This document shows, piece after piece, positions 27,576 through 35,816 of a stretch of 64,000 bases of DNA (its first letter is position 1; the number at the start of each line of letters is the position of its first letter). The DNA comes from Nanoarchaeota archaeon (GTDB taxonomy: Archaea > EX4484-52 > LFW-46). Where the stretch lies: positions 1 through 64,000 of the forward strand of contig JAHILE010000040.1 in the NCBI GenBank assembly GCA_018897155.1, given 5' to 3'. Position numbers and translations under genes: made by a program. The notes beneath the pieces were generated by a model, which saw only the letters and a list, made by a program, of their open reading frames with translations, ran no database searches and had not been told where the DNA came from.

Positions 27576-28127
27576 TTGCAATTTGGTGATTTTCTGGGGA
27601 AAAAAGATGAGGTTGAAATTAAAGGCGATGATGACTATGAAATTGTAGCTCTTTCACCCATAAGGCGTCTTGAAAAACGGCTTGAAACAATGGAAAACAC
27701 AAAGACTACAAACAATCTTGAAAAATTCATCGACAAAATGATGGACATGGTGGAACTAAACCAAAAGATCATTGAAGATATTGTCAGATCCAACCAGGCA
27801 ACGCGCGAAGATATTGGAATACTTGTGGGAAAACTTGATTCTTTGCAGGCAAAAATATCGAGCTTTGTAGAGATGGTTCAAAGCGCTGCGGAGTCAGATG
27901 TTGCCCAGACCGCTGCCGAAAGTACAACAGAAACAATAAAGCCGCTAATAGACCGCCTCGAAACAATGAGCGACCAGACAAAGGAAACAAACGCCCAGCT
28001 AGTCGAAAGCCTCGGAAACATAGAAAAGCTTCTAAGAAAACAGCCTCAATCAACACTACCTACATCGCCGTCCAGCCAGACTGCTCGTGACATTCTTGCA
28101 AGGCGAGGCATAAGACCTCAAGAATAA
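27576..28127 (+). CDS. Coiled-coil protein, unknown
   Basis: A 183-residue, mostly helical protein with heptad-like stretches at residues 30-110 and 125-160 and a short basic tail (ARDILARRGIRP). The start is TTG: the TATA box TTATATAT at about 27541-27548 lies 28-35 bp before it, the leaderless spacing used elsewhere, and no ATG is in frame nearby. Followed after 16 bp by a small membrane protein, so the two may form a complex at the membrane. It resembles accessory coiled-coil proteins of archaeal surface filaments only in general character. Confidence 0.65.
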   Translation: MQFGDFLGKKDEVEIKGDDDYEIVALSPIRRLEKRLETMENTKTTNNLEKFIDKMMDMVELNQKIIEDIVRSNQATREDIGILVGKLDSLQAKISSFVEMVQSAAESDVAQTAAESTTETIKPLIDRLETMSDQTKETNAQLVESLGNIEKLLRKQPQSTLPTSPSSQTARDILARRGIRPQE

Positions 28128-28143
28128 TTGGAGAATGAATTAA

Positions 28144-28380
28144 ATGAGATCCGATCCAAAACATATGGAGCTCGTATTAATCGCTGCAATAATAACAGTA
28201 ACCATTGTAACATTCGTGCTAATTTTAGCAGGCACTCTTTCAAATACGCCGCAAACAACTCTAATAAATGTGAGTCTGCTTATGATATTTGGCGGATTGC
28301 TGCTATTAAGCATCATAAGCCTTCAGATATATGACAAACTGATAGAAATTAATGAAACACTGAAAACGAGACATAAATGA
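28144..28380 (+). CDS. Small two-helix membrane protein
   Basis: A 78-residue protein with two hydrophobic helices (LVLIAAIITVTIVTFVLILA and SLLMIFGGLLLLSIISLQ) joined by a short polar loop, and a charged cytoplasmic C-terminus (IEINETLKTRHK). GGAG at 28130-28133 is the ribosome binding site. Same strand and close behind the coiled-coil gene, likely one operon. Function unknown. Confidence 0.7.
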   Translation: MRSDPKHMELVLIAAIITVTIVTFVLILAGTLSNTPQTTLINVSLLMIFGGLLLLSIISLQIYDKLIEINETLKTRHK

Positions 28381-28445
28381 ATTCAGAAACAGTGCCTTTT
28401 AAGATTTATTAAGTTCTAGAAAAATATAAAACTGTGCCGCACAAT

Positions 28446-28603
28446 GCAGGGGTAGCCAAGCGGTCAACGGCGGTGGACTCAAAAATATTGAGTTATAGAC
28501 CAACACAGGCAATAACTTTAGGAAATCCACTCTCTTAGTGAGTTCGAGGGTTCAAAACAGTTTTCAGATAAATGAAAAAACTGTGAAAATCCCTTCTCCT
28601 GCA
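28446..28603 (+). tRNA. tRNA-Leu(CAA) with two introns
   Basis: Acceptor GCAGGGG (28446-28452) pairs with CTCCTGC (28596-28602), A73 at 28603. Anticodon stem GTGGA/TCCAC encloses CTCAAA, giving anticodon CAA (28480-28482), followed by an intron of about 41 nt (28484-28524) at the canonical 37/38 position. A long variable arm (CTC...GAG) confirms a type II tRNA. The T stem GAGGG (28546-28550) and CCCTT (28591-28595) are separated by 40 nt instead of 7, so a second intron of about 33 nt, containing a CAGTTTT/AAAACTG stem, lies within the T-loop. No encoded CCA. Confidence 0.88.
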
Positions 28604-28718
28604 TCACATTCTTGCATATAAAATAAAGAAATTACCTAAAATTTGCGCATCTCAACCGCAGTAAAGCTGCTGGGTATTAACCCAAACTGAAAAATAAAGA
28701 CACAAAAGAGCCTAAGAA

Positions 28719-29240
28719 TTATTTCTTTATTCCGCCAAGCTCGCTTTTTAATGAATCTAATTCACTGCGAAGGTCAATAAATTCGTCAGATGCTATAGAT
28801 CCAGATATCTCAGGAACATGAAGCCCTTCAGGCGCAACAAGTTTCGATTCTATTTCTTCAATTTCTGCATCAATTTTGTCGAGCGCCACTTCCATGCGGG
28901 TAATAGCTTCAGACTTAAGCTTTTCTGCTTTTGCAAGTAAAGAAACCGTATCTGCTATGACCTTCATATCTCCTTTCGCTTCGGCAAGTTTTTTGCCGAT
29001 TGCTGCATGCTCTTCAACCTTTACAAAAAGCTCGGTATCTATAGCGGATGATGCTCGTTCCTCAGGCTTTTTATATGGATTTACAGATACATAGGACCGT
29101 GGTTTTTCTGGAATCTGTGTATTTTTAACGGGCTTAGTTTCTTCAATTGGCTTTTCATCACTAAATGATTCTGTTTCCGAATCAAGGCCGACAATTGCGC
29201 GAAGTTTCTCTATTTCCATGTCGCTTAGCTTTTCATCCAT
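28719..29240 (-). CDS. Coiled-coil protein, unknown
   Basis: A 173-residue protein: an N-terminal segment MDEKLSDMEIEKLRAIVGL, a disordered Pro/Lys/Glu-rich linker (residues 25-65), a long helix with heptad pattern (about 75-135: VEEHAAIGKKLAEAKGDMKV and onward) and a second short helix (FIDLRSELDSLKSELGG) at the end. ATG 29240 is preferred because a TATA-like sequence lies about 20-30 bp upstream; TTG 29249 is the alternative. No family is recognised. Confidence 0.7.
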   Translation of the reverse strand: MDEKLSDMEIEKLRAIVGLDSETESFSDEKPIEETKPVKNTQIPEKPRSYVSVNPYKKPEERASSAIDTELFVKVEEHAAIGKKLAEAKGDMKVIADTVSLLAKAEKLKSEAITRMEVALDKIDAEIEEIESKLVAPEGLHVPEISGSIASDEFIDLRSELDSLKSELGGIKK

Positions 29241-29362
29241 AAACGTCAATATAAATATTTATTCACGTTACTATATATCCTTTATTCGCGACAGCCCCAA
29301 AATCATCCAAACTTTTGAAACATTTTGGCTTTAAATTTTTGAAAAATAAAATTAGTTTTGAT

Positions 29363-29434
29363 GGACCTGTAGTCTAACGGATAGGACACGGCCTTGCGGA
29401 GGCTGAGATCCGGGTTCGATTCCCGGTGGGTTCG
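29363..29434 (+). tRNA. tRNA-Arg(GCG), no intron
   Basis: A complete 72-nt cloverleaf: acceptor GGACCTG with TGGGTTC plus G73, anticodon stem CGGCC/GGCTG with loop TTGCGGA (anticodon GCG, Arg), and an intact T arm CCGGG TTCGATT CCCGG. It shows that an uninterrupted T-loop also exists in this genome. CCA is not encoded. Confidence 0.93.
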
Positions 29435-29459
29435 TTTTTAATCATCATGCAAGTTGTGT

Positions 29460-30350
29460 TTATTTTGTCGTCACAATCGGCTCGTCCGCTACAATTACTG
29501 TATGCTCTGCCTGAGATATGCAGCCACCAACAACTTCTTTTAACGGAGGATATGTGTGAAGCCCCCCTAAAGAAACAAGCTCACGAAGTCCGTTTTCTCG
29601 CAGCATTCCTTTGACACAAATTATGCTTCTCGATGAAAATGGCAAACCATTCAGCTTTTTTGCAAACAATTGTATGTTCCTTGCACTATCAGAACGGGGA
29701 GAAACATCCCGGATAAAACTAAAAATCATTGCGCGCGAAGTGTCCTTAACCTCGCCGGAGCCATCTGTTGCAAAGGGTTCTATTGCGATTACATCACCTT
29801 CATTCAGAATGGCTTTTGAAGTATTCATGACATTGGGGATGCTGGGCGCTCCATGAATTATGTATTTTCCAAGATAATGCCCTGTAAGGTTTGCTATCGG
29901 AAAGAACCCTGATTTTCGTATTGTGGCCTCAATAATTCCTGAAAGTTCAAATATTTTTGCGCCAGGGCGCACGACAGAAATAGCAGCCTGGAGCGCAGAT
30001 TTTGATGCATCAACAAGATCAAGTTTCTTTTTATCGCTGCCAAGGTAAATTGTTACAGCAGTGTCTGCGATATATCCCTCAACATGCACTCCGAGGTCTA
30101 TCTTCACCATGTCGCCTTCTTGAAAAACTTTTGAATCATTGTCTATTGGAGTGTAATGCGCTGCGATTTCATTCAATGAGATATTTGCAGGAAACGCCAG
30201 TTCCCCGCCAAGTGCCGTTATTTCCGATTCTATTTTTTCTGCAGCATCAAGCAATTTTGCGCCGGAAACAATCCATTTTTTTGATTTTTCACGGACTTGG
30301 GAGGCTATTTTTCCGGCGCGCATATAACAATCAAGAGTCTGTGTATCCAT
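29460..30350 (-). CDS. map: Methionine aminopeptidase
   Basis: Removes N-terminal methionine from new proteins. All five metal ligands are in place: D85 and D96 (KIDLGVHVEGYIADTAV), H158 (NLTGHYLG), E191 (IAIEPFATDG) and E282 (SQAEHTVIV). The 296-residue length and a helical insertion between H158 and the last Glu mark the archaeal/eukaryotic type II enzyme. GTGATT before the ATG is a ribosome binding site. Divergent from the lamin-tail gene with 44 bp between the starts. Confidence 0.96.
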   Translation of the reverse strand: MDTQTLDCYMRAGKIASQVREKSKKWIVSGAKLLDAAEKIESEITALGGELAFPANISLNEIAAHYTPIDNDSKVFQEGDMVKIDLGVHVEGYIADTAVTIYLGSDKKKLDLVDASKSALQAAISVVRPGAKIFELSGIIEATIRKSGFFPIANLTGHYLGKYIIHGAPSIPNVMNTSKAILNEGDVIAIEPFATDGSGEVKDTSRAMIFSFIRDVSPRSDSARNIQLFAKKLNGLPFSSRSIICVKGMLRENGLRELVSLGGLHTYPPLKEVVGGCISQAEHTVIVADEPIVTTK

Positions 30351-30394
30351 ACAATCACTAAAGGTATATAATATTATATGACACTATAACTTTT

Positions 30395-32008
30395 ATGAGC
30401 TTTAAATTTCTGTTATTCATACTCATTCTTCTTTCTCCGATTACAAATGCCGAAATAACCATAAACGAAATAATGTACGCGCCAAACAGCAACTGGGGTG
30501 GAGAAAATAATGAGTGGATAGAATTGTTTAATAACGGCATAGAAGATGCAAGCATCGCAAACTGGACAATCGATGAAAAAACAATACCTTACGCCATCGT
30601 TCCGGCGCAAGGATATTTAATCCTTGCAAAAAACACAACAAAATTCATAGAAGTATACGGCCGATCGTCTGTCCGCGTACCGTTTACGCTTTCAAACAGT
30701 GGAAAGGCGCTGTACTTAAAAACAGCTGGCGGCTCAACAATAGATTCCTTCGAGTATACAGAATACGCCACTAGCGAGATGGCCAAAAACAACAACCGCA
30801 CACTTGAACGAAATACAACAATCTGGCTTGAAAGCGCTGGGGTTGGTGGAACTCCGGGAGAGCAAAACAGCATATCATTCAACGCGCCTCCGGTTCAAAC
30901 TCCAATGAATGAAACGAAAAACACAACAAATACAACACCATCCACAAATACTCAAGAAAATGACAGTGATATCCCGAACACGCAACAAAATCAGGAATCA
31001 GAAAATCCAATGAGCCTCGAAATACTTGTCGCGCCGGATACAATGAACTTCGGCGGATATTCCACGATTCGTGCAAAATTCAATTCAGGAAACCGAGACT
31101 TCGAAACAGTGCGCTTTGTAGCATACATCTATAAGCCGTCGTGGATTTTGCGCGACCTGAATGGCAACGGAACAACGCTGCGAAATTCGCCATATAATTC
31201 AAATGCTGCTGCAGAAGTTCGAGAAATTTCCGCAGACGAAACATATTATCTCGTACTCCCGATTTTTCTAAAATGCAACACAGAAGGATATGCTGATGCC
31301 ACCTATACAGCCCGGCTGCGCGCTTATACTTATGAAAACGACGAATGGAAGGCGCTAACAGAAAGCGACATAAATATTTTTGTCAGTGGAGAAAGCGAAT
31401 CTTGCAAAAAAGAAATTGGAAAAGAAACCTCGTGCATAAATAAAACAATTGAAAAAAACTGCACTGAAAAAACAAAAATATTGCGCGAATATGCGCTTGA
31501 AATCAACATCACTCACCCGGAAATTATTTTTGCCGGCGAAAATTTCACTACAACGGTTTTTCTAAAAAACAATGGCGAAAAATTGCGCGACATTGAAATA
31601 TACTCATACATGTACGAGCATAGCACAATAATATCAAGCGGATTTGATGGCACAAAATGGGGCAATACAAGAACTGCGAACTCGAGAAAAGTAACGCTTT
31701 CAGCAAACGATTCCATAACAATTGAACTTTTGAATCGGGCAAAAGAAAATGCAAGCACGGAAAAGTACACCTATAAGGTAGTTTTTGCTGATTTGGCGGA
31801 CGATAAAAAATCAGAGGAACGAATATCTCTGATTGAGCTTGATGCGCGCAATGCATCTGAAACTAACGGCTTAAAAAACGAAACGCTTTCAAACATGACC
31901 GAAATAGAAAATAAAATTACCGGGAATATGCTTGCGAAAAACGCAGTACCGAAAAAGCTTTCGCTTTTTGACAGAATAATATATAAAATAAAAAGCTGGC
32001 TAATTTAA
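30395..32008 (+). CDS. Secreted lamin-tail-domain protein
   Basis: A 537-residue exported protein. A signal peptide (FKFLLFILILLSPITNA) is followed by a lamin-tail domain (EITINEIMYAPNSN ... NEWIELFNN ... IVPAQGYLILAKN, residues 20-160), a Thr/Asn/Pro-rich linker, and two beta-rich domains of archaeal surface-protein type (residues 205-320 and 370-480). There are many N-x-S/T sequons. The last 15 residues (SLFDRIIYKIKSWLI) look like an amphipathic helix rather than a membrane anchor. Lamin-tail domains occur in secreted nucleases and surface proteins; no nuclease motif is visible. Confidence 0.8.
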   Translation: MSFKFLLFILILLSPITNAEITINEIMYAPNSNWGGENNEWIELFNNGIEDASIANWTIDEKTIPYAIVPAQGYLILAKNTTKFIEVYGRSSVRVPFTLSNSGKALYLKTAGGSTIDSFEYTEYATSEMAKNNNRTLERNTTIWLESAGVGGTPGEQNSISFNAPPVQTPMNETKNTTNTTPSTNTQENDSDIPNTQQNQESENPMSLEILVAPDTMNFGGYSTIRAKFNSGNRDFETVRFVAYIYKPSWILRDLNGNGTTLRNSPYNSNAAAEVREISADETYYLVLPIFLKCNTEGYADATYTARLRAYTYENDEWKALTESDINIFVSGESESCKKEIGKETSCINKTIEKNCTEKTKILREYALEINITHPEIIFAGENFTTTVFLKNNGEKLRDIEIYSYMYEHSTIISSGFDGTKWGNTRTANSRKVTLSANDSITIELLNRAKENASTEKYTYKVVFADLADDKKSEERISLIELDARNASETNGLKNETLSNMTEIENKITGNMLAKNAVPKKLSLFDRIIYKIKSWLI

Positions 32009-32038
32009 CAAATTATTAAAGTATCTCTAAAGATGATT

Positions 32039-32340
32039 ATGGCAACTCTGCAAAATTTGGAAAAAGAAATAGAAAAACTAAAGGAACGAAACATCCGTGT
32101 TGAAGCCGACAAAGCATGGGAAACAAGCTATTCGCGGCGAATGCTTCTTATGGTGTATACGTATCTTGCAGTTGGTTTTTATCTAAGCGCGACGTATCTT
32201 GCAGTTGGTTTTTATCTAAGCGCGATAAAAATCGCTAGTCCCTGGATGAATGCGATAGTCCCTACAGTCGGATTATGCTTTCAACGCTGACGATGCCGTT
32301 TTTCAAGAAATTGTGGTTAAAACACAAATACGAGAGATAA
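32039..32340 (+). pseudogene. Small membrane-protein gene with tandem duplication and frameshift
   Basis: The gene encodes a helical start (LEKEIEKLKERNIRVEADKA then WETSYSRRMLL) and membrane helices. The frame stops after VPTVGLCFQR at 32290, but one base out of phase the sequence continues MLSTLTMPFFKKLWLKHKYER to 32340, joining naturally as VPTVG-x-MLSTLTMPFFKK. One base has therefore been lost near 32268-32272. In addition the segment TYLAVGFYLSA is duplicated exactly. Small proteins of this LEKEIEKLKERN...AWETS type with a closing PFFKK segment are familiar to me from small-genome archaea. Either a pseudogene, a sequencing error or a programmed shift. Confidence 0.75.
32159..32224 (+). 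repeat. Perfect 33-bp tandem duplication
   Basis: Two identical 33-bp units (32159-32191 and 32192-32224) encode TYLAVGFYLSA twice, in frame, inside the first membrane helix of the broken gene. No other copy is seen in the window. Identity of the units points to a recent slip. Confidence 0.97.
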
Positions 32341-32503
32341 TAGCCCTTTTTAAAGATGGAAAAACAATAAGAATTATCGAGCGAGTTCAAAAACATTTGA
32401 TAAATATATACATAAAAAATATATACGTATTCTAGTGTCTTTTGGATTCCCGTATCCTCGCGCGTTCGTGCCCGGATATATGAAAACAAAAAAGGCGTAA
32501 TTA

Positions 32504-33751
32504 ATGAAATTCGAAGAATTGAACCTTAAACCCCTTATTCTGAAAAAGATTAAAGAAGAAGGGTTTTTGGAACCGACAGAAATACAAGAAAAATGCATTC
32601 CCGAAATAAAAAAAGGACGGGATGTTGTAGGCCAGGCAATGACTGGATCGGGCAAAACAGTAGCGTTCTGCATACCGATTATAGAGGCCGTATCTCCCGG
32701 AAGAGGAGTTCAGGCGCTTATTCTTACACCTACAAGAGAATTGTGCGTGCAGGTATCCGACACATTCCATAAATTCGGCCGCGAGATGAACGTACACACA
32801 ACCGCAATATATGGCGGCGTCGGGATGGAGCCGCAATATCATGCGCTGAAGCGCGCTGATGTTGTCATAGCAACTCCTGGAAGGCTGATGGACCATATGC
32901 GCAGAAATTCGATAAAATTAGCCGGTCTGAGATATCTTGTGCTTGATGAAATGGACAAAATGCTCGATATGGGTTTTGTCGATGATGTTGACACCATTGT
33001 CAGAAATATTCCGAAAAATAGGCAGACTATGCTTTTCAGCGCGACAATGCCGCAAAGCATAAATTCGCTGATTCACAAATATCTGAATTCACCGCAAATT
33101 CTGCGGGCGCAGACAAAGGTTGACAAAAGCCTCCTGAAGCAGATATATTATGTTGTCGAGCAACATGAAAAATTCTCGCTTCTTGTGCATTTATTGAAGC
33201 ACAAAACAAGCGGTTTTGCAATGGTCTTCTGCGGAACAAGGCATCAGGTTGATGCGATTACCCGGAATCTGCAGAAAAACAGCATAAATTCAATGGCAAT
33301 ACATGGCGGCCTGACTCAAAACAGGCGAATGCATGCGCTTGAATCTCTGAAAAAAGCCAGCATTGATGTTCTTGTCGCAACAGATGTTGCTGCACGAGGG
33401 CTTGACATACAGAACGTAACGCACGTTTACAATTTCGACGCCCCGAAAACTCCTGATGAATACACGCACCGCGTCGGAAGAACTGCAAGAGCTGGAAAAG
33501 CAGGCGATGCAATAACGCTTTTATCTCATCGGGATTTTGAAAATTTCGACCGAGTCCTGCGCGATAAAACCCTTGAAGTCAGAAAAGAAGAGCTGCCGAA
33601 ATTCGAGCGCATCCATTTCAAAGCGCGCGAAGATACTTTTGTAAGAAGCGGTGGACGAGATTTTCGTGGCGGAGGGCGTGAAAGCCAAGGCCCGAGAAAA
33701 AGCTTTGGCGCGCCCAAATTCCAGAAAAGAGTAAGATGGAAAGACGGATAA
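32504..33751 (+). CDS. DEAD-box RNA helicase
   Basis: ATP-dependent RNA helicase of 415 residues. Motifs in order: Q motif (LEPTEIQEKCIP), I (AMTGSGKT), Ia (PTRELCVQ), Ib (TPGRL), II (DEMD, where DEAD is usual), III (SATM), V (ATDVAARGLDI) and VI (HRVGRTARAG). The C-terminus is Gly/Arg-rich (RSGGRDFRGGGRESQGPRK), a common RNA-binding tail. The region 32341-32503 in front carries two AAATATATAC elements at about 32402-32428 that may include its TATA box. A cold-shock or ribosome-assembly role is typical for such proteins. Confidence 0.94.
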   Translation: MKFEELNLKPLILKKIKEEGFLEPTEIQEKCIPEIKKGRDVVGQAMTGSGKTVAFCIPIIEAVSPGRGVQALILTPTRELCVQVSDTFHKFGREMNVHTTAIYGGVGMEPQYHALKRADVVIATPGRLMDHMRRNSIKLAGLRYLVLDEMDKMLDMGFVDDVDTIVRNIPKNRQTMLFSATMPQSINSLIHKYLNSPQILRAQTKVDKSLLKQIYYVVEQHEKFSLLVHLLKHKTSGFAMVFCGTRHQVDAITRNLQKNSINSMAIHGGLTQNRRMHALESLKKASIDVLVATDVAARGLDIQNVTHVYNFDAPKTPDEYTHRVGRTARAGKAGDAITLLSHRDFENFDRVLRDKTLEVRKEELPKFERIHFKAREDTFVRSGGRDFRGGGRESQGPRKSFGAPKFQKRVRWKDG

Positions 33752-34663
33752 TCACCATCTATGATTCGGATTTCTTGGTATTATCAGCCATGCGATTAAA
33801 TACAATAATACGCCCGATCCGCCTGCAAACGTCAAAATAACCCATATCAGACGGATAGGAACCGGATCCACGCCCAAATATTCTGCAAGCCCGCCGCAAA
33901 CGCCGCCGATAATCCTGTCGTTGCCGGAGCGATAAAGCCTTTTTACCCCATTGCTTGGAATATGATGCAATTCCGTTTCTGCACTTCTGCGATGGGGTTT
34001 TGTAATGTACTCCTGAATAATGAGCTGCATCAAAAGAAGAAAATACCCTAAAAGCAAAAAGAACCAAAAGATTCCTACCAGATTCACTTTCACATATTGC
34101 GCGAGCACATAAATCACAGGGCTTACGATCATCCCGCCATCAACGAGCATTATGCTTGAAGCAATCCAGAAAAACACAGCTATTCCGAATGCAGCAGAAA
34201 GCGGAGAGACAAGCAGATGCCCGGTTCTACAGCATCTTGAAAAATATGTAAGAAGTGATGAAAAAATCAAAATAAGAATGAATATACCGATGTTCAAAAG
34301 AAAAAAATCATGCATCGCATAAAGTATTGCACTCCCTGTTCGTTGCGCAAGAAATTCAAGTGCCCAGATGCAGACTGCCAATCCCACGATGCCAATGATT
34401 ATTGAAAAAATGAGCTCGATAGCGCCAAAGGGGTGATAATCCCTGCCGCAGCATTCATTACTATGTTTCTCTATTCTTTCCCCGAATGCTTTGCCATGTT
34501 TTTCGAATCGTTTCCCAAACTCTTCGCCGCGTTCACCTAATTTTTTTCCAAGAGCTTCAGCCTCTTCGCCGAAATGCTTTACCTGCTTCTCGAATTTCTT
34601 TTTGCGGGATTCGCGCGACATGGCTGCTTTTTGTTTTGCCTTGCGCGGCTTCTTTTTTGGCAT
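33752..34663 (-). CDS. PspC-domain membrane protein
   Basis: A 303-residue protein with a basic N-terminus, an amphipathic coiled coil (residues 20-70: GEEAEALGKKLGERGEEFGK and onward), about four membrane helices, and a C-terminal PspC domain (KRLYRSGNDRIIGGVCGGLAEYLG, then a helix VRLIWVILTF-like and LLYLIAWLIIP). PspC domains act in membrane-stress sensing in bacteria; archaeal versions are common but uncharacterised. Ends one base after the helicase stop (convergent). Confidence 0.85.
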   Translation of the reverse strand: MPKKKPRKAKQKAAMSRESRKKKFEKQVKHFGEEAEALGKKLGERGEEFGKRFEKHGKAFGERIEKHSNECCGRDYHPFGAIELIFSIIIGIVGLAVCIWALEFLAQRTGSAILYAMHDFFLLNIGIFILILIFSSLLTYFSRCCRTGHLLVSPLSAAFGIAVFFWIASSIMLVDGGMIVSPVIYVLAQYVKVNLVGIFWFFLLLGYFLLLMQLIIQEYITKPHRRSAETELHHIPSNGVKRLYRSGNDRIIGGVCGGLAEYLGVDPVPIRLIWVILTFAGGSGVLLYLIAWLIIPRNPNHRW

Positions 34664-34793
34664 ATGGTTTATTTTGCGCGCGGGAACTTATATAGAAAAA
34701 TCATATAAAATGTTCGGCAGGAGACGACACTATTAAAACATTTGCAATTCTGACGAATTAATGAATTAATAAATATCTCATCCATAGATGATT

Positions 34794-35669
34794 ATGGGGA
34801 TTTTAGAAAAAATCAAAGAGATCTGGAAAAATATAGGCACATCTAAAAAATCTGTAAGGATATTGGATTTGATAACAATAGTGAGTTTTATTTTGATTTT
34901 CTACGGATTTAATGAAAGCAAAAAATCAGAGGAAAACATAATCAATAATGTTAATTCATCAACATCAACAATTACTTTAGGGCAGAAAGAGATTAAAGAA
35001 CTAATGCTTACCGATAAGATATCCGACTGGAATGTAAATAGTTGTCCCGACATCGTCGATAATCTTAAAACAAAATTTCCGGAATTAACTTGTTTATCTC
35101 CGATAAAGACGGAATATTGCGCATCCCAGCCCACCATTGAAAATAGTACCCTTCTTATCGATGGTTGTGATATAGCATATAAAAAAATAGATCTTCCGGA
35201 TTCGGGATATGCGATTAGGATTCGCTTCAAATCATCATGGAACGCAAATATCGACTCAATACATTATCTATTTGATAATATTGGCGGGGATAATCCTGAG
35301 AGGAACAGAATCTCACTATATGTTCAAAATGGTTATTTGAAGTATTCTATTCTTAATGAATACGGAACTGAAGAACATATGATGAAACTGAAGTTAGAAA
35401 ATAACTCTGCATGGAACGAAAAGGAGTTTAATACCATTGAAATTGGATGGGTTAAAGATCAAAACCGAATGTTTTTAGAAGTAAATGGAAATGAATACAA
35501 TAAGGTAGTTGGAAATATTAGCCTAAATACATCAAATTCTATTATGTTCCTAGGTTCTGCTATTTTTGGAAACTATCAAGCAGATGGGTATTTCGATTAC
35601 TGGTTTGTGAGAAAGTACATTTATCCAGAACCGACAGTTTCAATAGGTGCAGAGCAAAGAATATCGTAA
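34794..35669 (+). CDS. Membrane-anchored LamG/concanavalin-like protein
   Basis: A 291-residue protein with a cytoplasmic N-terminus, one membrane helix (ILDLITIVSFILIFYGF) and a large external domain. The outer part (residues about 125-285) has the beta-sandwich pattern of LamG/DUF2341-type lectin-like domains, ending in the characteristic FDYWFVRKYIYPEPTVSIG. Three to four Cys in the linker may form disulfides. ATG 34794 follows GATGATT, the same context as at 32039; 34788 is the alternative. Likely binds surface glycans or proteins. Confidence 0.75.
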   Translation: MGILEKIKEIWKNIGTSKKSVRILDLITIVSFILIFYGFNESKKSEENIINNVNSSTSTITLGQKEIKELMLTDKISDWNVNSCPDIVDNLKTKFPELTCLSPIKTEYCASQPTIENSTLLIDGCDIAYKKIDLPDSGYAIRIRFKSSWNANIDSIHYLFDNIGGDNPERNRISLYVQNGYLKYSILNEYGTEEHMMKLKLENNSAWNEKEFNTIEIGWVKDQNRMFLEVNGNEYNKVVGNISLNTSNSIMFLGSAIFGNYQADGYFDYWFVRKYIYPEPTVSIGAEQRIS

Positions 35670-35776
35670 ATCTACAGAATTATTATTGCCCGCGAACATC
35701 AATGTAATAATAACGTCGTTATTGTTTTGACAGCTTGTATCTAACTGTCATACACACACCAACTTATTTCGCCCCC

Positions 35777-35812
35777 CCCCCAACTTCCCATCCCCTCCTG
35801 CTTTGCGCGCCC
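35777..35812 (-). pseudogene. Degenerate duplicate of the PolB C-terminal PIP-box tail
   Basis: Read on the minus strand, these 36 bp encode GRAKQEGMGSWGG, against GRAKQKGLGSWGKK at the end of PolB (37542-37580). About 31 of 35 bases match. The segment keeps the PCNA-binding pattern Q-x-x-L/M-x-x-W but has no gene in front of it: the MNT gene ends immediately upstream in another frame. It continues into a run of ten C (35772-35781). It looks like the leftover end of a second polB-like gene or of a local duplication. Confidence 0.7.
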
Positions 35813-35816
35813 ACCT

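Noticed and set aside
28446-28603. tRNA-Leu considered a broken tRNA pseudogene
   Set aside because: All stems pair once both insertions are removed, the variable arm is intact and two other tRNAs show the same T-loop insertion style, so introns are the better explanation.
28604-28718. Hairpins GCAG/CTGC and TGGGT/ACCCA after tRNA-Leu as an RNA gene
   Set aside because: Short stems without promoter or box motifs; they may only help to end transcription.
32159-32224. Tandem repeat considered as CRISPR or minisatellite
   Set aside because: Only two directly adjoining units without spacers, in frame within a gene; a simple duplication explains it.
35772-35781. C10 run considered as a phase-variation tract
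   Set aside because: It lies outside any gene and promoter that I can define, at the end of a degenerate sequence; slippage here would not switch a known frame.
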